DNA of 64,000 nt from positions 4,402,001-4,466,000 of the forward strand of contig CM007990.1 of NCBI GenBank assembly GCA_002189035.1, given 5' to 3'. Below are positions 28,575 through 41,450 of the stretch, in pieces. The DNA comes from Utricularia gibba. Its lineage: Eukaryota; Streptophyta; Magnoliopsida; Lamiales; Lentibulariaceae. The translations under genes and the position numbers were made by a program. The first letter of the stretch is position 1. Every line of letters starts with the position of its first letter. The notes beneath the pieces are model-generated. The model saw only the letters and a list, made by a program, of their open reading frames with translations, did no database searches and was not told the origin of the DNA.

Positions 28575-31500
28575 ATGGCCGCTGATGAAGTGACCGAATA
28601 TGGGCCGCACTTTACTCTTCAAGTACATTTCTCCTCCTCTGTTTCTTTCCACGTCATTCCTGATCACGCGCGCACACATACTAAATTCTCCTGAAAAGCA
28701 ATATTTAACTGCTCAAGGAAGATTGTTGTTGGAGTTTGCTATGGTTCTAGATCTGGGATCTTCCTGTTGTCGTAATTTGTGTTTCTTTTTTTTTTTGAAA
28801 GGTGAAGTTTTTACTGGAAGGGATATCTGTTGCTCAACCGGTTTTTTCTTTTCTTTTGGGAAAAAATGTATATGCAGAAGGAGGATGACAGAGATTTTGA
28901 TCTCGAAAATGCTGAGGCAGATGCCCCATTGCCTCTCACTGTTACATCACGGGTACATCTCCTCATTGGATTTTGTGCATCTCTTCCTTAGATATCCTCT
29001 TAGCGTCACTTTAGATATGGAATTTGGTTATTTGAATGGAATGTACAGGTGTTGTATATGTTGGGGGACATTACTGCAGGCCCTGCTTTCCGATTTGCTC
29101 AGTGGCTTGAGTTGGTACGAAAGCGCAGCAGTAAATCGAGAGCCTCTGGATTCCCACACCGGCCTCAACACCCGGAGAATGTGCCCCTGAGGTTTGTCTA
29201 TTTGACGAACATGCTTGTATTTAAACTCAGAGTTGATATTTTCTTCTGTTGGGATGTAAAAGCCTCGAATGTGGTTACTACTGTAGTCTCATATATGTGA
29301 TGGATATTTCTTTTTATTGACATGATGTCATGATTTCTTTGGCAGTACAGAAGAACAAAATTTAGAAGTAGAAGCTTCACCATCTGAGCATGGTACAGAA
29401 ATTAGTTTGTGGGAAAGACTTGGAAAGGCCGAAATAGTCGACATTGAATCAAGCTCCTTTTCTTGGAGTGCGCTTTCCTCTCTTCACCATACAGAGCATA
29501 GCAGCAGCACTGATCAATCTGAAGATGATATGAGTAAACCTCTAGAGGTATGCAGGATCATTTTTTGCTTAGAGTGGTAGCTTTGCCTTTCTATTTTTAT
29601 TACATGGGGAGGTGGCATCTCTTGCTCTTGGTGTACATGCGTTTAAAATAATTTTCCTTAAATTTTGGCATTTGTCACATGTTTTATCTTTATGCTTGAA
29701 CAGGTCACAGTGAATTCAGGGGGTGTTGTCTTTTTTGCACTATTTAATCGAACAGAAAGTGATGGGTCCTCCAAGGAAGCGGCAGCTGTAATAAAGTTTT
29801 CATCTTCAAGGATAGCCACCCAATCGGAACGACTTGGCTATGAATTTGCAAAGTGGCTTGGTGTCCATACCCCTCAAGTTGTGCCCTCTTGCATCAGCTA
29901 CCACATCTGAGACTGCAAAGTTTGTATTCCTAAAACATCTGATGATGAAATTTTCAGGCTAGAGTCATTCACAATGCAAGTTCTGAGTGGTTGCAAATCA
30001 AGGAAGCTGCGGAAAAAGCAAGGGATGCTTTTGTGGCTGAACAGGATGAAATTGGTGAAATGACATGCTCTGAACTTCTGGAAGCTCTTGAGCTTAGCCG
30101 CTGCCTTCTGGTCATGAAGTAAGCATACAGCTAATGCTTCTTACCTAGTTGATTGCACTGTATTTTGTGCATTTATTTTTCAGTTCTAACACCTCTTTTA
30201 GTTGAGTGGAAGTCTATTGTACCTTCTCAGTTATGTGCATGGATCTCCCCTACTGGAAAGCTCAAATGCATTCGAGTCACGGGAAAATGCTGAAAGGGCA
30301 GCAGCAGCACTTGGGAGGATCTTGATGTTAGACCTTGTCATAAGAAATGAGGATCGCCTCCCTTGTCGCCAACTCCGGTGGCGCGGCAACTCTGCAAATT
30401 TAATCTTGACAGATAAGGCATCGACTGTAAATGTTGATCCTCTTGAGGTGGCTTTTGACTCTGCTATCCAGAGATATAGACCAAAAGTTATTCGAGCCCT
30501 TCAGAAGGAGAGAAGGGCAACTTCTATTGACTGTAGACTGGCTCCTACTCAGTCAGCATTACTTTCACAGAATTCTGATCTGTCTGACTTATCAGAATCT
30601 CCACTCTCTAGTAATCTGAGTGTAAAAAGTTTATCCTTGAGCGAGCAACTTGGTTCAGATTTGCGCTTTGTGGCAATAGATTCTGGTGTGCCCCGTAGAC
30701 CTCCAGCTGGTAAGCGCACAAATGACCAGGCGACTTATCCTAAACTAGTTGAGCTCCTAATCAACAGTCCAGACTATGCATCTGAGCTCTTGTTTGAGAT
30801 AACAGGTGGAAAACTTGGGACTTCAACAGAAAATGCTAATGCTAGAAGTGATTTCTCTGAGAAGGAGATGAGTTCTATTGTGCATGAATTCAGAAGCGGC
30901 TTTCGAGCAGCTCTTAGGGACTTGCAGGGATTTCATATCTTCCTGATTACACTTTACCAAAAGTTAGAATGTAATTTGCGAGCATTGCTTGGCATTATCA
31001 ACAGATGTTCTTCTGGGGATCTGGAAAAGGAGGAGCTATTTGTCACTGATTCTCCATTGCCACCAAGAGGAACATACATGCATTGCCCATCATCACCTAC
31101 CAGGGATCTCGTTGGTGATAACATCTCTGATGTAAATGACTCAGAAACACACAGAACAGCTACAAGGGCATCAAGAGAAAGTTCAGATAATTACTCCCCA
31201 TTGACACGTGAAAATTGGCATGGGAAGTTCAACAAAGGCAGTGGTGAGCATATACGTAGCTTGAGGTTGACTACCAAGCTACGGGACTTCCACAAATACG
31301 CAAAGGTTTGCAAGGAATTAGTGGCTTGAGTTATGCTTCCTGTCAAGTGTCAACAACAGTTTGTTTACATAAGAATTTTCCATTAAGATGCACATATTTG
31401 TGGTTCTTCCTGAATCTTACTGTAAAGTGATTGGCTGGTAGCATCTATATCTCTGTTGTTGAACTCTGCTTTCTCTCAGGTTGATGCAGAAGTCCAAAGG

Positions 31501-32621
31501 GAGATAGATCAATGGAATAGTACACTAAAAAATGATGCCATCAAACTGTGCCAGGAGAACAACTTCATTACCGGATTCTTTAATGGTAGTGATAGCAATT
31601 ATGTGGTTGATGCTTATGAGCTGAAGGTAAGAAAGTATTACAGTGTTGCTCTCAAAAGTAAAATATTCTTGAACATGAACTATTCTATTACCAGGTGAGG
31701 CTAGAGCACATTCTTGAGAGGATAGCATTGATTTCTGATGCAGCAAACACCGAAAAGCCATCACCAATCTCTGAGAACCTGTTCATTGGTGGAGCACTTG
31801 CAGCCAGGTCTGTATACACTCTGCAGCTTCTGGGAATCAGCCATATATTATGTTTGTGCTCCAATGAAATCGGGCAGGCAGACTCCCAGTTTCCTGATTT
31901 GTTCGAATACAAGAACTTTTCGGTAACATGCCTACTTTTTATCTTCATCTGGCTTAGTAAAAATTCATTGCTACGTTCCTGATTTGGTTTACACCATCAG
32001 ATATGTGACAATGAAGATGCCAACATCAGTGATATTTTCCAAGAAGCACATGATTTTATTCAACACGTCGAGCAAATACAGGGGAAGGTCTTGGTTCATT
32101 GCTTTGAAGGCAAGAGTAGGAGTGCTACCGTGGTTCTGGCCTACCTAATGCTCAGAAAGTAAGCACTACATTTTTTAGTGGAATGACTTCTTCCTTGAGC
32201 TCAGAGCGCACAAGTCAAGGCAGTGAAGAGTTACCATGCACTGTGATGCAGAAAGATGACTCTTTTGGAAGCATGGAGTTCACTGAGAAAGGCCCATCGC
32301 AGAGCTCAGCCGAACGACGGCTTCGCAAGGATTCTGGTGGAGTTGGATGAGGAGCTACACGGCAAAGCGTCGATGCAATGGCAGCACCGAAAGCCAGTGA
32401 TGAAGGTGTGCCCAATCTGTGGGAAAAATGCTGGCCTCAGCAGCAGCTCCTTGAAAATCCACCTGCAAAAAGCACACAAGAAGCTATCTTCCGGCAGCGT
32501 GGACAGTGCCATGACTTTGGAGATTCAGAAAGCCGTCGATGCTCTCCGAATGAGCCGCGGTGGCAGCGTCAGCCCGACGCAACAGAGACAACATACCACA
32601 GACGCCGCATTCCATGACTGA
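28575..32621 (+). CDS. PHS1: Dual-specificity phosphatase PHS1 (PROPYZAMIDE-HYPERSENSITIVE 1)
   Basis: Homologue of Arabidopsis PHS1, which controls cortical microtubules: its actin-fragmin-kinase-like domain phosphorylates alpha-tubulin and its phosphatase domain restrains this. Eleven exons join in phase: 28575-28622, 28878-28952, 29049-29191, 29346-29547, 29704-29877, 29958-30118, 30231-31305, 31480-31626, 31695-31922, 32001-32158 and 32252-32621, for 926 residues. The kinase-like region includes [28 protein letters not shown] and [20 protein letters not shown]. The MAP-kinase-phosphatase domain starts at [15 protein letters not shown] and has the HCxxxxxR loop [11 protein letters not shown] (Cys785, Arg791). 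A C2H2-like zinc motif follows ([20 protein letters not shown]). It looks intact. Confidence 0.94.
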
Positions 32622-32900
32622 GGCCCATGCCGCCGGACCTCTTTCCGGCGCATATCTTATCGTTCCGTGGCCATGGGGGATGAATGCCGTGTGTTGTTTC
32701 AAAATGGTTCTAAATTTGAATTTATGATTTTTTAGGGGTGATTGAATAATTTTAAGAAATACTAAATTTAGTTAATTATTTTTGTTTTTATAATGTTTAT
32801 ACAATATTTGAATTTAATTTAATTTATTATTTAATCTTTAATGATTAATAAATCTAGACCACCACCGTACCAGCGTGCAGGAAACGCGGCATAGGAGGCG

Positions 32901-33731
32901 ATGCTCAAAATTCCAGAGCATCAAGTCGCCGGCCACAAAGCTGGCGGCGGAAAGCTCGGACCGTTAGTCGACGATTCAGGTCTTTTCTACAAGCCAATAC
33001 AGGGAGGTGATCGTGGTTCTAACGAGCTTGCGTTCTATTCATCGTTCTCCTCCAACAGTCAGATTCCCGAGCGCATCAACCGATTTTTCCCCAGATTTTA
33101 CGGTACTCAACTTCAGGACGCCTCCGATGGCTCTGGTGTCCTGTCTCATCTCGTTTTACAAGATCTCACATTTGGTAAATTGAATCCATCGGTAATCGAC
33201 ATCAAGATCGGTGCCAGAACGTGGCCTCCGCAATCGCCTGAAGATTATATCAGCAAGTGCTTGACGAAGGATAGATCGACGTCAAGCATTTCGTTAGGGT
33301 TCCGATTGTCCGGCTTGCAAATGTACGAAGGCGAAGAGTTGGGAATCTGGAAGCCGGAGGACAGGACCTCGGTTCAGTCCCTTTCCGCTGAAGAAGTTAA
33401 AACATTCCTGAAGAAATTTGTGTCCACGAGCAGCTCCAAACCCGACGCCGCTTTTGCTTCATCTGTTTACGGTGGACCAAATGGTATTTTATCGCAGCTG
33501 CTGGAACTGAAGTCATGGTTCGAGACTCAAACAGCGTATCATTTCTATTCCTGCTCAGTTCTCATGATGTTTGAGAAGGAGCATGCATTTAAGGGAAAGA
33601 GCCCTCTACCTGAAATCAAGCTTGTTGATTTTGCTCATGTTGTGGAAGGTGAAGGTGTAATTGATCACAACTTCTTAGGTGGGCTGTGCTCTTTGATCAA
33701 CTTCATTTCCCAGATCCTTGCATCTCCATGA
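32901..33731 (+). CDS. IPK2: Inositol polyphosphate multikinase (IPK2/IPMK)
   Basis: Intronless gene for a 276-residue IPMK, the usual length of the plant enzyme. It phosphorylates inositol tris- and tetrakisphosphates on the 6/3 positions, on the route to InsP5 and InsP6, and has roles in nucleus and cytosol. The signature PxxxDxKxG is present as PSVIDIKIG (Pro96, Asp100, Lys102, Gly104). Other blocks are LVLQDLTFGKLN, GFRLSGLQMY, a YSCSVLMMFE strand and a metal-binding LVDFAHV with Asp near 243. The start ATG gives MLKIPEHQVAGHKAG, matching other plant proteins. It lies only 279 bases after the PHS1 stop on the same strand and is tail-to-tail with the ARF gene. Confidence 0.95.
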   Translation: MLKIPEHQVAGHKAGGGKLGPLVDDSGLFYKPIQGGDRGSNELAFYSSFSSNSQIPERINRFFPRFYGTQLQDASDGSGVLSHLVLQDLTFGKLNPSVIDIKIGARTWPPQSPEDYISKCLTKDRSTSSISLGFRLSGLQMYEGEELGIWKPEDRTSVQSLSAEEVKTFLKKFVSTSSSKPDAAFASSVYGGPNGILSQLLELKSWFETQTAYHFYSCSVLMMFEKEHAFKGKSPLPEIKLVDFAHVVEGEGVIDHNFLGGLCSLINFISQILASP

Positions 33732-34318
33732 AAATCCTGCTGCAAATGGAGAACCAGTTCCCACTAAAAGGAGCTCACTGGTAAGAGCTTTCATCTAGGC
33801 CATTCTCTTGGATTTTTTACTACATTATGAATTGAAGCATGTACGTCTGCTTGTAAGGGATTATTGCTTAGTTTCTTAAGCTAGTTGCTAGCTAGCCCCA
33901 AGCAATGGAACAATGAAGGGTAACGAGAGAGATGCATACCCTGAAATGTAAACTGATTAAATGCTGGGGAATTACATTGCAATAGTTATTTACAAAAGCT
34001 TGCTCACACTTGCGGCATCAGCCTGAGAGCTGTTGTCCGAATATTCAAAATTGTAAAGCCAACAGCAAACGCACCTCTATGTAGCCTGTAGACATATCCG
34101 TCGGTAACATGTCTATGAGGGAGCCTGCAGGAAACGCACCCCTTATTTGATTTAGTTCCGGATTGCTCTGCCCTGAAAAGGAATCATCTCAGGGTCACTA
34201 TGGTTCAAATTGCCTTTTGAAAGGCTGTTTTGGACGGTTTTCGCCCAAGGTTCGAGTCATTGGATCAATGAAATGGAGCTGGTTTTCCATAGGATGGATT
34301 GGTTACCTAGGCATGTGA
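33732..34318. other. Tail-to-tail spacer between IPMK and ARF2-like gene
   Basis: These 587 bases should hold both 3' untranslated regions. No coding signal was found. In the literal reading the ARF frame extends to 34,303 because of a frameshift, while the conserved frame stops at 34,319. Confidence 0.5.
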
Positions 34319-37300
34319 TCAGGGAGTGGAAGAGGAAGTTGCAGGCATGTTCTTGGCTTCTTTGGGATCGACACCTTCTCCAACTGAAGAGTTGTCTTCC
34401 CCTTTGAATTGAAGCTCCCGAGATTCATGCGTTGGACCTCCTCCTTTGTGAGGATCAGGATCTTCCGAACCATGCGAACGAATTCTCTGTTTGTGGGCAA
34501 GGAGATTAGTATGGAAATCGGGGATGAAGCAAGAGAGCAGCAGATGATGTCTTACTCCCAGGGGTCATCTCCGACGAGCATCATATCATCCTCATCGTCG
34601 GTATACACAACCAGCCAATTCTTGCTTCGAACCTTGAGTTCGCCATTGAACTCGAACAGATTATCCAGTTCGGCTATCAATTCTTGGTAGCCGCAAAATT
34701 TCGTGAGATCCACAGATCGACCAAGGGCAGTTCCCTGCTTCAAGACCTGGAATAAGAACAGTTTCATGGACTATAAGATGATGAGAACCACTGATGCTGG
34801 ATGATTCAATGCCATAACATGTATAACCTTGGTGCAGCTCCTTGTTGAACTGCAAATGCCTCTGCCTTCTCTTTCTGCAGCTCCGGACACGGGGTGGGAG
34901 CTCGTGATTGACGAAGTAACAGCTGCTTTCGCTCCTTTTGATTGATCATATTCCAATATTGGGGCTTGATTCGCAAGGATTTCATGACGCAGGGAACTTG
35001 ACGGCTCAACCACACTAGTTTTGGGAAATGAAACTGGCTCCAGTGGAGCTGAGTCCCTGGTGAAAGATATGCCAAAAATCTTGCAGATCCCGTCTTTGGG
35101 CTTGCCGAAGTCCTGAGGTTGCCCCGGAATCATCTCTCGGGATTCAACTGGCGGCACATGAAGGAATGCTGGAGAAATCAACCAGTTTGGTTGCTCACAA
35201 CGACGATTCGGAAATGAGGAGAAATCTCTGAAAGCACCATATCTTTCATCATGCTGCGCTTGATATGAAGAATCAGCAGAATGATCTTGAGTTGTCATAC
35301 AAGACTCCATCAGATTCAATGAGAGCCTAGGAGATATTGTAGGCCAAAGATTCCCGCCTGCTAAGCTGTGTTTCCTCTCAACCTCTTGATGATATCGGCT
35401 TGAAGCAGTTACATTACTTGTTGGCCTGGAGTGCTCTCGGGATGCACTGTTCATCTGTGTTCCACCACCCGACAGCATATCAACGAATGATGACTCTGTT
35501 TGCCCCAGAGCTGACCTCTTATCTGAATGGTATATTCTTGAAACAGAAATGGCATCCTTCTCATCCATTGAGGAATTCCATAGTTGTGGCTTATTGGATG
35601 ACTCCGATTCATGACTCTCTCCCAAGGCTGCTCTCAAGGTCGATGTTTCTTGACCTTGAAAGACCCTTGGAAGCCCATTGGCAGGTGAAGGGTCTACTGC
35701 TATCTTCGTGTGGCCTGAGTTACAACATAAACAACTCGTCAGTTAAGAAAAGTAGAAGAGGCTTTGGGAAGAGAATGGCCTGGATCAGTGCAGTGATGAA
35801 ATTGTGGCTGAAACTTCATGAATACCATTTCGAAATCACTTGTGAATTGTGCATGGAACAAGGGCAGGATTAAGCTAAAAGAATCGACATAAAGAAATAA
35901 CAACCTTCTCGAGCAAGAACCGAAGGATCAGGCGATGAGGGATCCATGCACGAACGAGGTCTCTTCTGTCTAGAAACTGGAGGCAGATTAAGAGCAGGGG
36001 CGAGGGCAGGTTCTATTTTCCATGGTGAAACTCTATCTGGCCGAGGAATTGTTGAATTTTCGTCCCACCGTACCTGAGAAGAGTCAACCGATTTCCAGAG
36101 CATGAAAACCACAAAAGAGCTTATCAGAAATCATGGCTTCCATTTAAACCAGAGGTAATACCTTCAGGCATCTCCATTTCGAATCTGGCCATTTCTTTGG
36201 GTCTGCATCTTCAATGCCAACAACAGTTCCAGTGAACCTGGAGGGAAATAAGTCGTTAAAAATTTCACAGAGTAGTCTTCAGAAAGGTCCTGTGATGCAT
36301 TCATTATACCTTTGTTCAGGAGACTCATCACCTTCAAATCTCATCTTGAATCGCATTCCGATGGTATAATTGTTCTTGATGGACTCCATATATTGATGGT
36401 AAGGGACAATAAACTCAGCAGGGCTTGTCCTGTGAACAAATACAGCAAAGCCGCGCCCCATCACACAAACTGCCAGATTAAGCTTGCATTATGACCAGAA
36501 GAGCAAAAGCCACATACCTAGGCTTGTAAAATACGGTGAACATGCTCTTGGTCTGAATGGCATGCCAAGCTGTTGCAAGAACACCAAGTTGCATGCTGTG
36601 GCTGGATATGACCGGCGAAGGAGAATTTCCCTGTTGTCTCATCGCACGCCTGACACCAACCCGGAGCTCTCCATTCTCCCCTCTGTAAATCAGCTCTCAT
36701 TATTGAAAACTCACCAGAGGGAGACTCATTGACAAGCAAGGTTGAGATTTAACCTCAAGAATATGAAGGCATCCCCTGCAACAAGCCTCTTGGAGCTAAC
36801 AAAGACACTCCAGCCACTTTGGAGGAGATGCCGCCGTGGTTGACCTGTAAGTAATTTACAGGGTCATTAACAACCAGACTCTCTGAAAATAGAGGTTCTA
36901 ATTTCTTCCTTAGGTTTCATATTATCACTTCACATAAGGTACTTTTGAGCAATGAAATCTGTGACCACATCCACAGAATACAAAATTTTCTGCTTGAGCA
37001 TGGCATTCTACTCCTTAGCAGAGAAAACACATACGGTTCAGTGAAAATTTTCATGCAAAATCTTCAGAAGAAGACACTCTGCCTCTTGAAACAGAAACAC
37101 CGTAAGACTTTAGTTTTTACCACGAAATATGTGTCTGAATCTCCACTCATTCCCCAGGAGATCTCTGGCAACTAGTTCTTGAGTTGGGGCTGCTTCGACA
37201 TATCCTATATTGAAGGAAACAGTAAGAAAAGGAAAAAAAAGACACCCCAGAAACTTGCAGGTGCAGAAACTCATTCAAACCAGTGGAGGTAGGCATTCAT

Positions 37301-38164
37301 CAGCATGTCGTCTCAGCACTGAAAACCCACCATGTGTGCTTGTATCTGATGCTGTAAGAGTCTTGCAGAAGGAATGAACGTGGAACCGGGGAGGCGCCAC
37401 CACTGGATTAGAGTCCTTCTGCACTGCAGTCTCGTCTTGCTGTTAAACCACAGACACCATGAGAATCATCCAGATAAGAGAAGGTGAACAGTGACTGATA
37501 TGAATAGCTCACATTAGGTTCAGGCATCAGTGTAATTTGAGCAAAAACCTCATCCGTATCAGGCTCAGCCTACAACAAATCCAGAGAAAACCATCAAGAG
37601 AACTGCAAAACCCAGTGTCTGATGTTCAACCAGACAGCACTGCACCTTCAGACTAACGTTGACCACACGACAAAGGATCTTGGGGGGAGATTATACACAG
37701 GCATCTGCTGGTCTCCACTTTGATTGGTAGATGCCTCCACCTGTTGGACGAGAATCCCAACAGAAAATGAGGGAGAGACAGGGAGAAACCCTAGTTGCAG
37801 AACCGGGGCTAATCGAAAAGGAAAAGGCGTAGTTACTGAGTTCTGATCCTCAGAATTCAGGAACGCGACGCAGAACAAAGAGAGCACCTGCTCTATGTGG
37901 CCTTGAGGAAAATAGAAAGCAAGTTCGTTTTCGCGGGGAACAGAGACCAAGGGACCAGCGCAAGCCTTCCACAGCTCCGTGTACAACGCCGTTTCAGCAT
38001 CATCTGAAGAAGAACAACGCTTAATTACACCCGAAAAGCACTGACCCACAACATCATTAACCACGAAAATTACCCTTCCCGGCGGCGGAGCTCCCCTTCC
38101 CCGGCGAAGAGTTACAGACTCTGTTATCACTGTAACCCCTGATCGACACCTCCGATGCAGCCAT
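34319..38164 (-). CDS. ARF2: Auxin response factor, ARF2 type (three apparent single-base deletions)
   Basis: Nuclear transcription factor that binds auxin response elements; ARF2 relatives are repressors. Fourteen exons: 38164-38074, 38003-37888, 37740-37646, 37569-37513, 37439-37281, 37204-37121, 36844-36754, 36682-36518, 36429-36310, 36237-36162, 36073-35905, 35696-34828, 34746-34556 and 34486-34319. If frameshifts are ignored this is about 817 residues. The B3 region ([40 protein letters not shown]), the ARF domain ([20 protein letters not shown]), the ARF2-like [14 protein letters not shown] and the PB1 domain ([32 protein letters not shown]) are all clear. Frame breaks occur in the GGGGGG at 37682-37687, the GGGG at 37186-37189 and the CCCC at 34399-34402 (plus-strand bases). 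Each needs one extra base to restore the conserved frame. Confidence 0.88.
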
Positions 38165-39984
38165 TTCTCCACGAGTAACCAAATTTCACCTCAGATCTCC
38201 CATCTCCGAGCTCCACGAATCAAAAAAGCAACCAAAAGTAACTCCACTCCCTCTGCCGGCTAGGAACACGCAAAAGACCCAGCGGATTCGGACCGAACCA
38301 GTCGCACCCCTGTCGCAGGATTTCAGCTCTGGAGCAAATCTCGCGCGATTCCGGGAGGATTCTGCTCCGTCGACTCTCCGGGTAACACCTCCGACCGGGC
38401 TCTCCCCCTAGCGGAGAAGAGAAGCAAACGGCTCGAAAGATTCAGCAGGCGTTGAGGAGATAGCGGTAAGTCGGAAAATGGTAATGGAGACTATAAATGG
38501 ATCAATTCCGCCCGTCGCAGTGAAATTGTCTGCGACTCCACGAAATTGTTACACGAGCAACACGTTTCATCCCGCTTCACAGGTCGCCACCTACAGTTTG
38601 CCCCATCCTTTTTTACCCTCACCTTAATTACCATAAATATCATGATATACCTCAATACTTTTTTATCTATTTATAAACTTACCCCTTTAGTAATTACTTT
38701 ATTTTTTTATATATTTTTACAATAAATAAATTGAAAAATAGAATAAATCTCATTTTAAAACATTGATGTTACTTAGATATGTTTGTGGATCGGGTTTGAT
38801 CTAATACCTGTAAGAATTGGAATCGAATTTGATGAAATATTCGGTTAATCGATTCTTATTCAGACTATCAATTTTATTTCTTAATCGATTTTGATCTGGT
38901 TCTTAATCAATTTTGATTCGATTCTAAACAAGAATCGATTATAATTTTTTATTGATATTTTAGATTTTAAATATTAATCATATCAAATCTATATTGTGTT
39001 TTATTTTATTGATATATAAATGATAAATTTTATATTGTAAATTTAAATAATGTATGCATTTGTTCATAAAAATATAATATATTATATAATTAGTATTAGA
39101 AAATAATATTTGTATAAAAATAAAAATAATCGATTCGAATTTCAATAAATGGTTCGTAAGAATTAAAATCCAAATCAGGATTATTTAAATTGATTTTTAT
39201 AACTTTTTATTCATGCACAAACGATTTATTATTAATTCTTAAACTGTTTTGGTTCTATTCGTTTTCAAATAATATCCAACCCATGAACATCTCTACTATT
39301 ACTATCGTTTTTAAAAATAATTTAATCTATTTACCAAAATTAAAAACTTTGGATAGTCGACCAATAGAAGCAGAAATGGAGGGGGCATACCTAAGGCTAG
39401 GAGGCAAAAATATCTGCATTTCTTTAATAGAGCATAATATTTAAAATTAATTAAACCAATGGAAAAATCGGCCAAGTTCAATGCACTAGAAAAATTACCA
39501 CCTATCCTCTTTAACTGTGGAAATTTGGGTAAGGGTCAAAGGGACATGCGGCGTTTTTACTTTTTACCTTTGCCTTTTTTTACCATTTACCTAACCACTT
39601 GGGGTGAATGGAGGAAGGTCAAGGCACATTTACTGATTTTACTTTTACTTTTTTTTTGTTTATTTACGGATTAACCCCCAGTTGAAATTTTGAACCAATC
39701 AGTGATTAGCACGACTCCGGGATTCAACGCGGGAGAGGACATGGTTGGTAAGAGTGGACTTTCTACCTTGAACCATTCCCAGGGAACAGGCAGTCCCTTG
39801 GGGGTCGATGTTGAAATTCACGAGAGTGGAGGAGGGGTTGGTTTGCAATTTTGGAAAAAAAGGAATATGCCCCCCACGCACTGTCCAAACTTTAGCGGGG
39901 CCCAGTTGTAAATAATTATATTTGTAGTGTAAACTTTCTCTCTTTAGGAATTCCCTTTGCTTCCACCTAATAAAATAAAATTAA

Positions 39985-40002
39985 ATAATAATAATAATAA
40001 TA
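39985..40002. repeat. (AAT)n microsatellite
   Basis: A short run of about six AAT units in intergenic DNA. Confidence 0.8.
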
Positions 40003-40559
40003 AAGAGATGTCTTTATTAATTAAATGTTGAAAATTAATGGTTTTATTTTCCATGTTATCATTTATTAATTTCAGTATAGCCCATGTGTAGCAAGCGCCA
40101 TGCTCCCCCCATCAAGTGTGACAACTAAGGAACAAGTCAACTTCCACAATATCCACAAATTGATTTTTGTCTCTTTTTTTTTTAAAAAAAAGTGATTTCT
40201 TGTATTTTTTTTACTATTTTTTTTAAAATTATGGATTCAATGTGAGGTTAAATTCGATTCATTTAAATAATGATGTTTTTTTTCAAATATTTCAAAAAAC
40301 TATTAAATCGATTCAATTTTGTTACGTTGGTATTGTCAATGGTAAGATACTAGAGGGCAGAAAATAATGGCTACCAAGAATGAAATAGGGCACCTTTCCT
40401 TGCTCGTCAAACTCCTAACCCTAGAGTAAAATCACCAAGTGGTTAAATGGATCATAATAGCAGATCCCACTTATTTTCCATTAATATAATTGAAAATATT
40501 TAAATATATCATAATTCATGAATTACACACTAGGTAACATAATTTTATAACACCATAAT

Positions 40560-40800
40560 GTGACTCGTATGAAAGACATCGGCCGGGAGTCTAATAATAG
40601 TATTTCAAATTGATTACGAACAAGAAAGGAAACGTGTTAAAATAAACGAATACTCCTAATTTTGTATGAAATATTTTTATCGAAAGAAAAGAATCTAAAA
40701 ATATAAAATGTCATATACTTGAAGCAAATAATATTATACAAAAAAGAACGTGGGTCCGACACACCATTTCTCCAAGAGAATCACACTCAAAGATCCTAAC
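40560..40800. repeat. Diverged dispersed repeat, related to 22.4-22.8 kb
   Basis: Contains CTAATTTTGTATGAAATA, then AAATATAAAATGTCATATAC, then AATATTATACAA and AACGTGGGTCC, in the same order as the 22.4 kb copy. The alignment is by eye and gapped, so the boundaries are approximate. Confidence 0.35.
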
Positions 40801-41229
40801 TCGATACTCATCAAACCTTGTTGAATAATTTTTTTGTATAAATAATAGGTTTTTATTAATTTTGAAATACAAATTGTACTGCATAACAAAAGTATTTCAA
40901 ATATAACATAATTTTACATCTAAGACATTCAATGTCCATGTAGCATCATTACTCAAACGTGAGATATATACCAAGGGAGACGTTGGATTCTAGTGACAAT
41001 AATCAATGCAAAGGAATCAATGAGGAATCTCGATATTCAAGTGATTTCTTCCATATTCCTCTCCATTTCACATTAAAAAAAATATTATTATTTATTTTGT
41101 CACTCAACGTTTCCACATAAAAATGAATTACTTCTAATTATATGTCAAAATGCCCAATGAGAATCATTAAAATAGAGAAGACGGCATGGAATTTTAGGGA
41201 CTATTCATTGCATGTATTACATCATATTT

Positions 41230-41450
41230 GTAAGCCCCCTTCCAAGGAAGCGTGATAGAACTAATTTAAGTTAATCCCTACATTGGTTACAGATAAGAAA
41301 AGAATAAGATTCAGTAGAAATTTTAAAGTTAAGTAGGAATTTTAAAGTTAAGTGTGTTTAATCCAACGTAATTTTAGGATGGGTGACTTCGGAAGCTACT
41401 GGCCAAAAATGTAAAAAACGTAAAAGGGAGGCGTGGTTTGTAACAATATT
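41230..41450 (+). mobile_element. 5S-rRNA-derived relic (Cassandra-type LTR or 5S pseudogene candidate)
   Basis: The 42 bases at 41,346-41,387 align without gaps to the internal control region of plant 5S rRNA, recalled from general knowledge, with about 31 identities. AGTTAAG corresponds to the A-box start and TAGGATGGGTGAC to the C box. Immediately upstream, ATTTTAAAGTTAAGT is repeated in tandem (41,320 and 41,339), and CCTACATTGGTTAC lies further left, like flanks of LTRs that carry 5S sequence. The RNA polymerase III signals are degraded, so it is unlikely to be a working 5S gene. Whether it is a Cassandra TRIM remnant or a simple pseudogene is inference. Confidence 0.5.
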
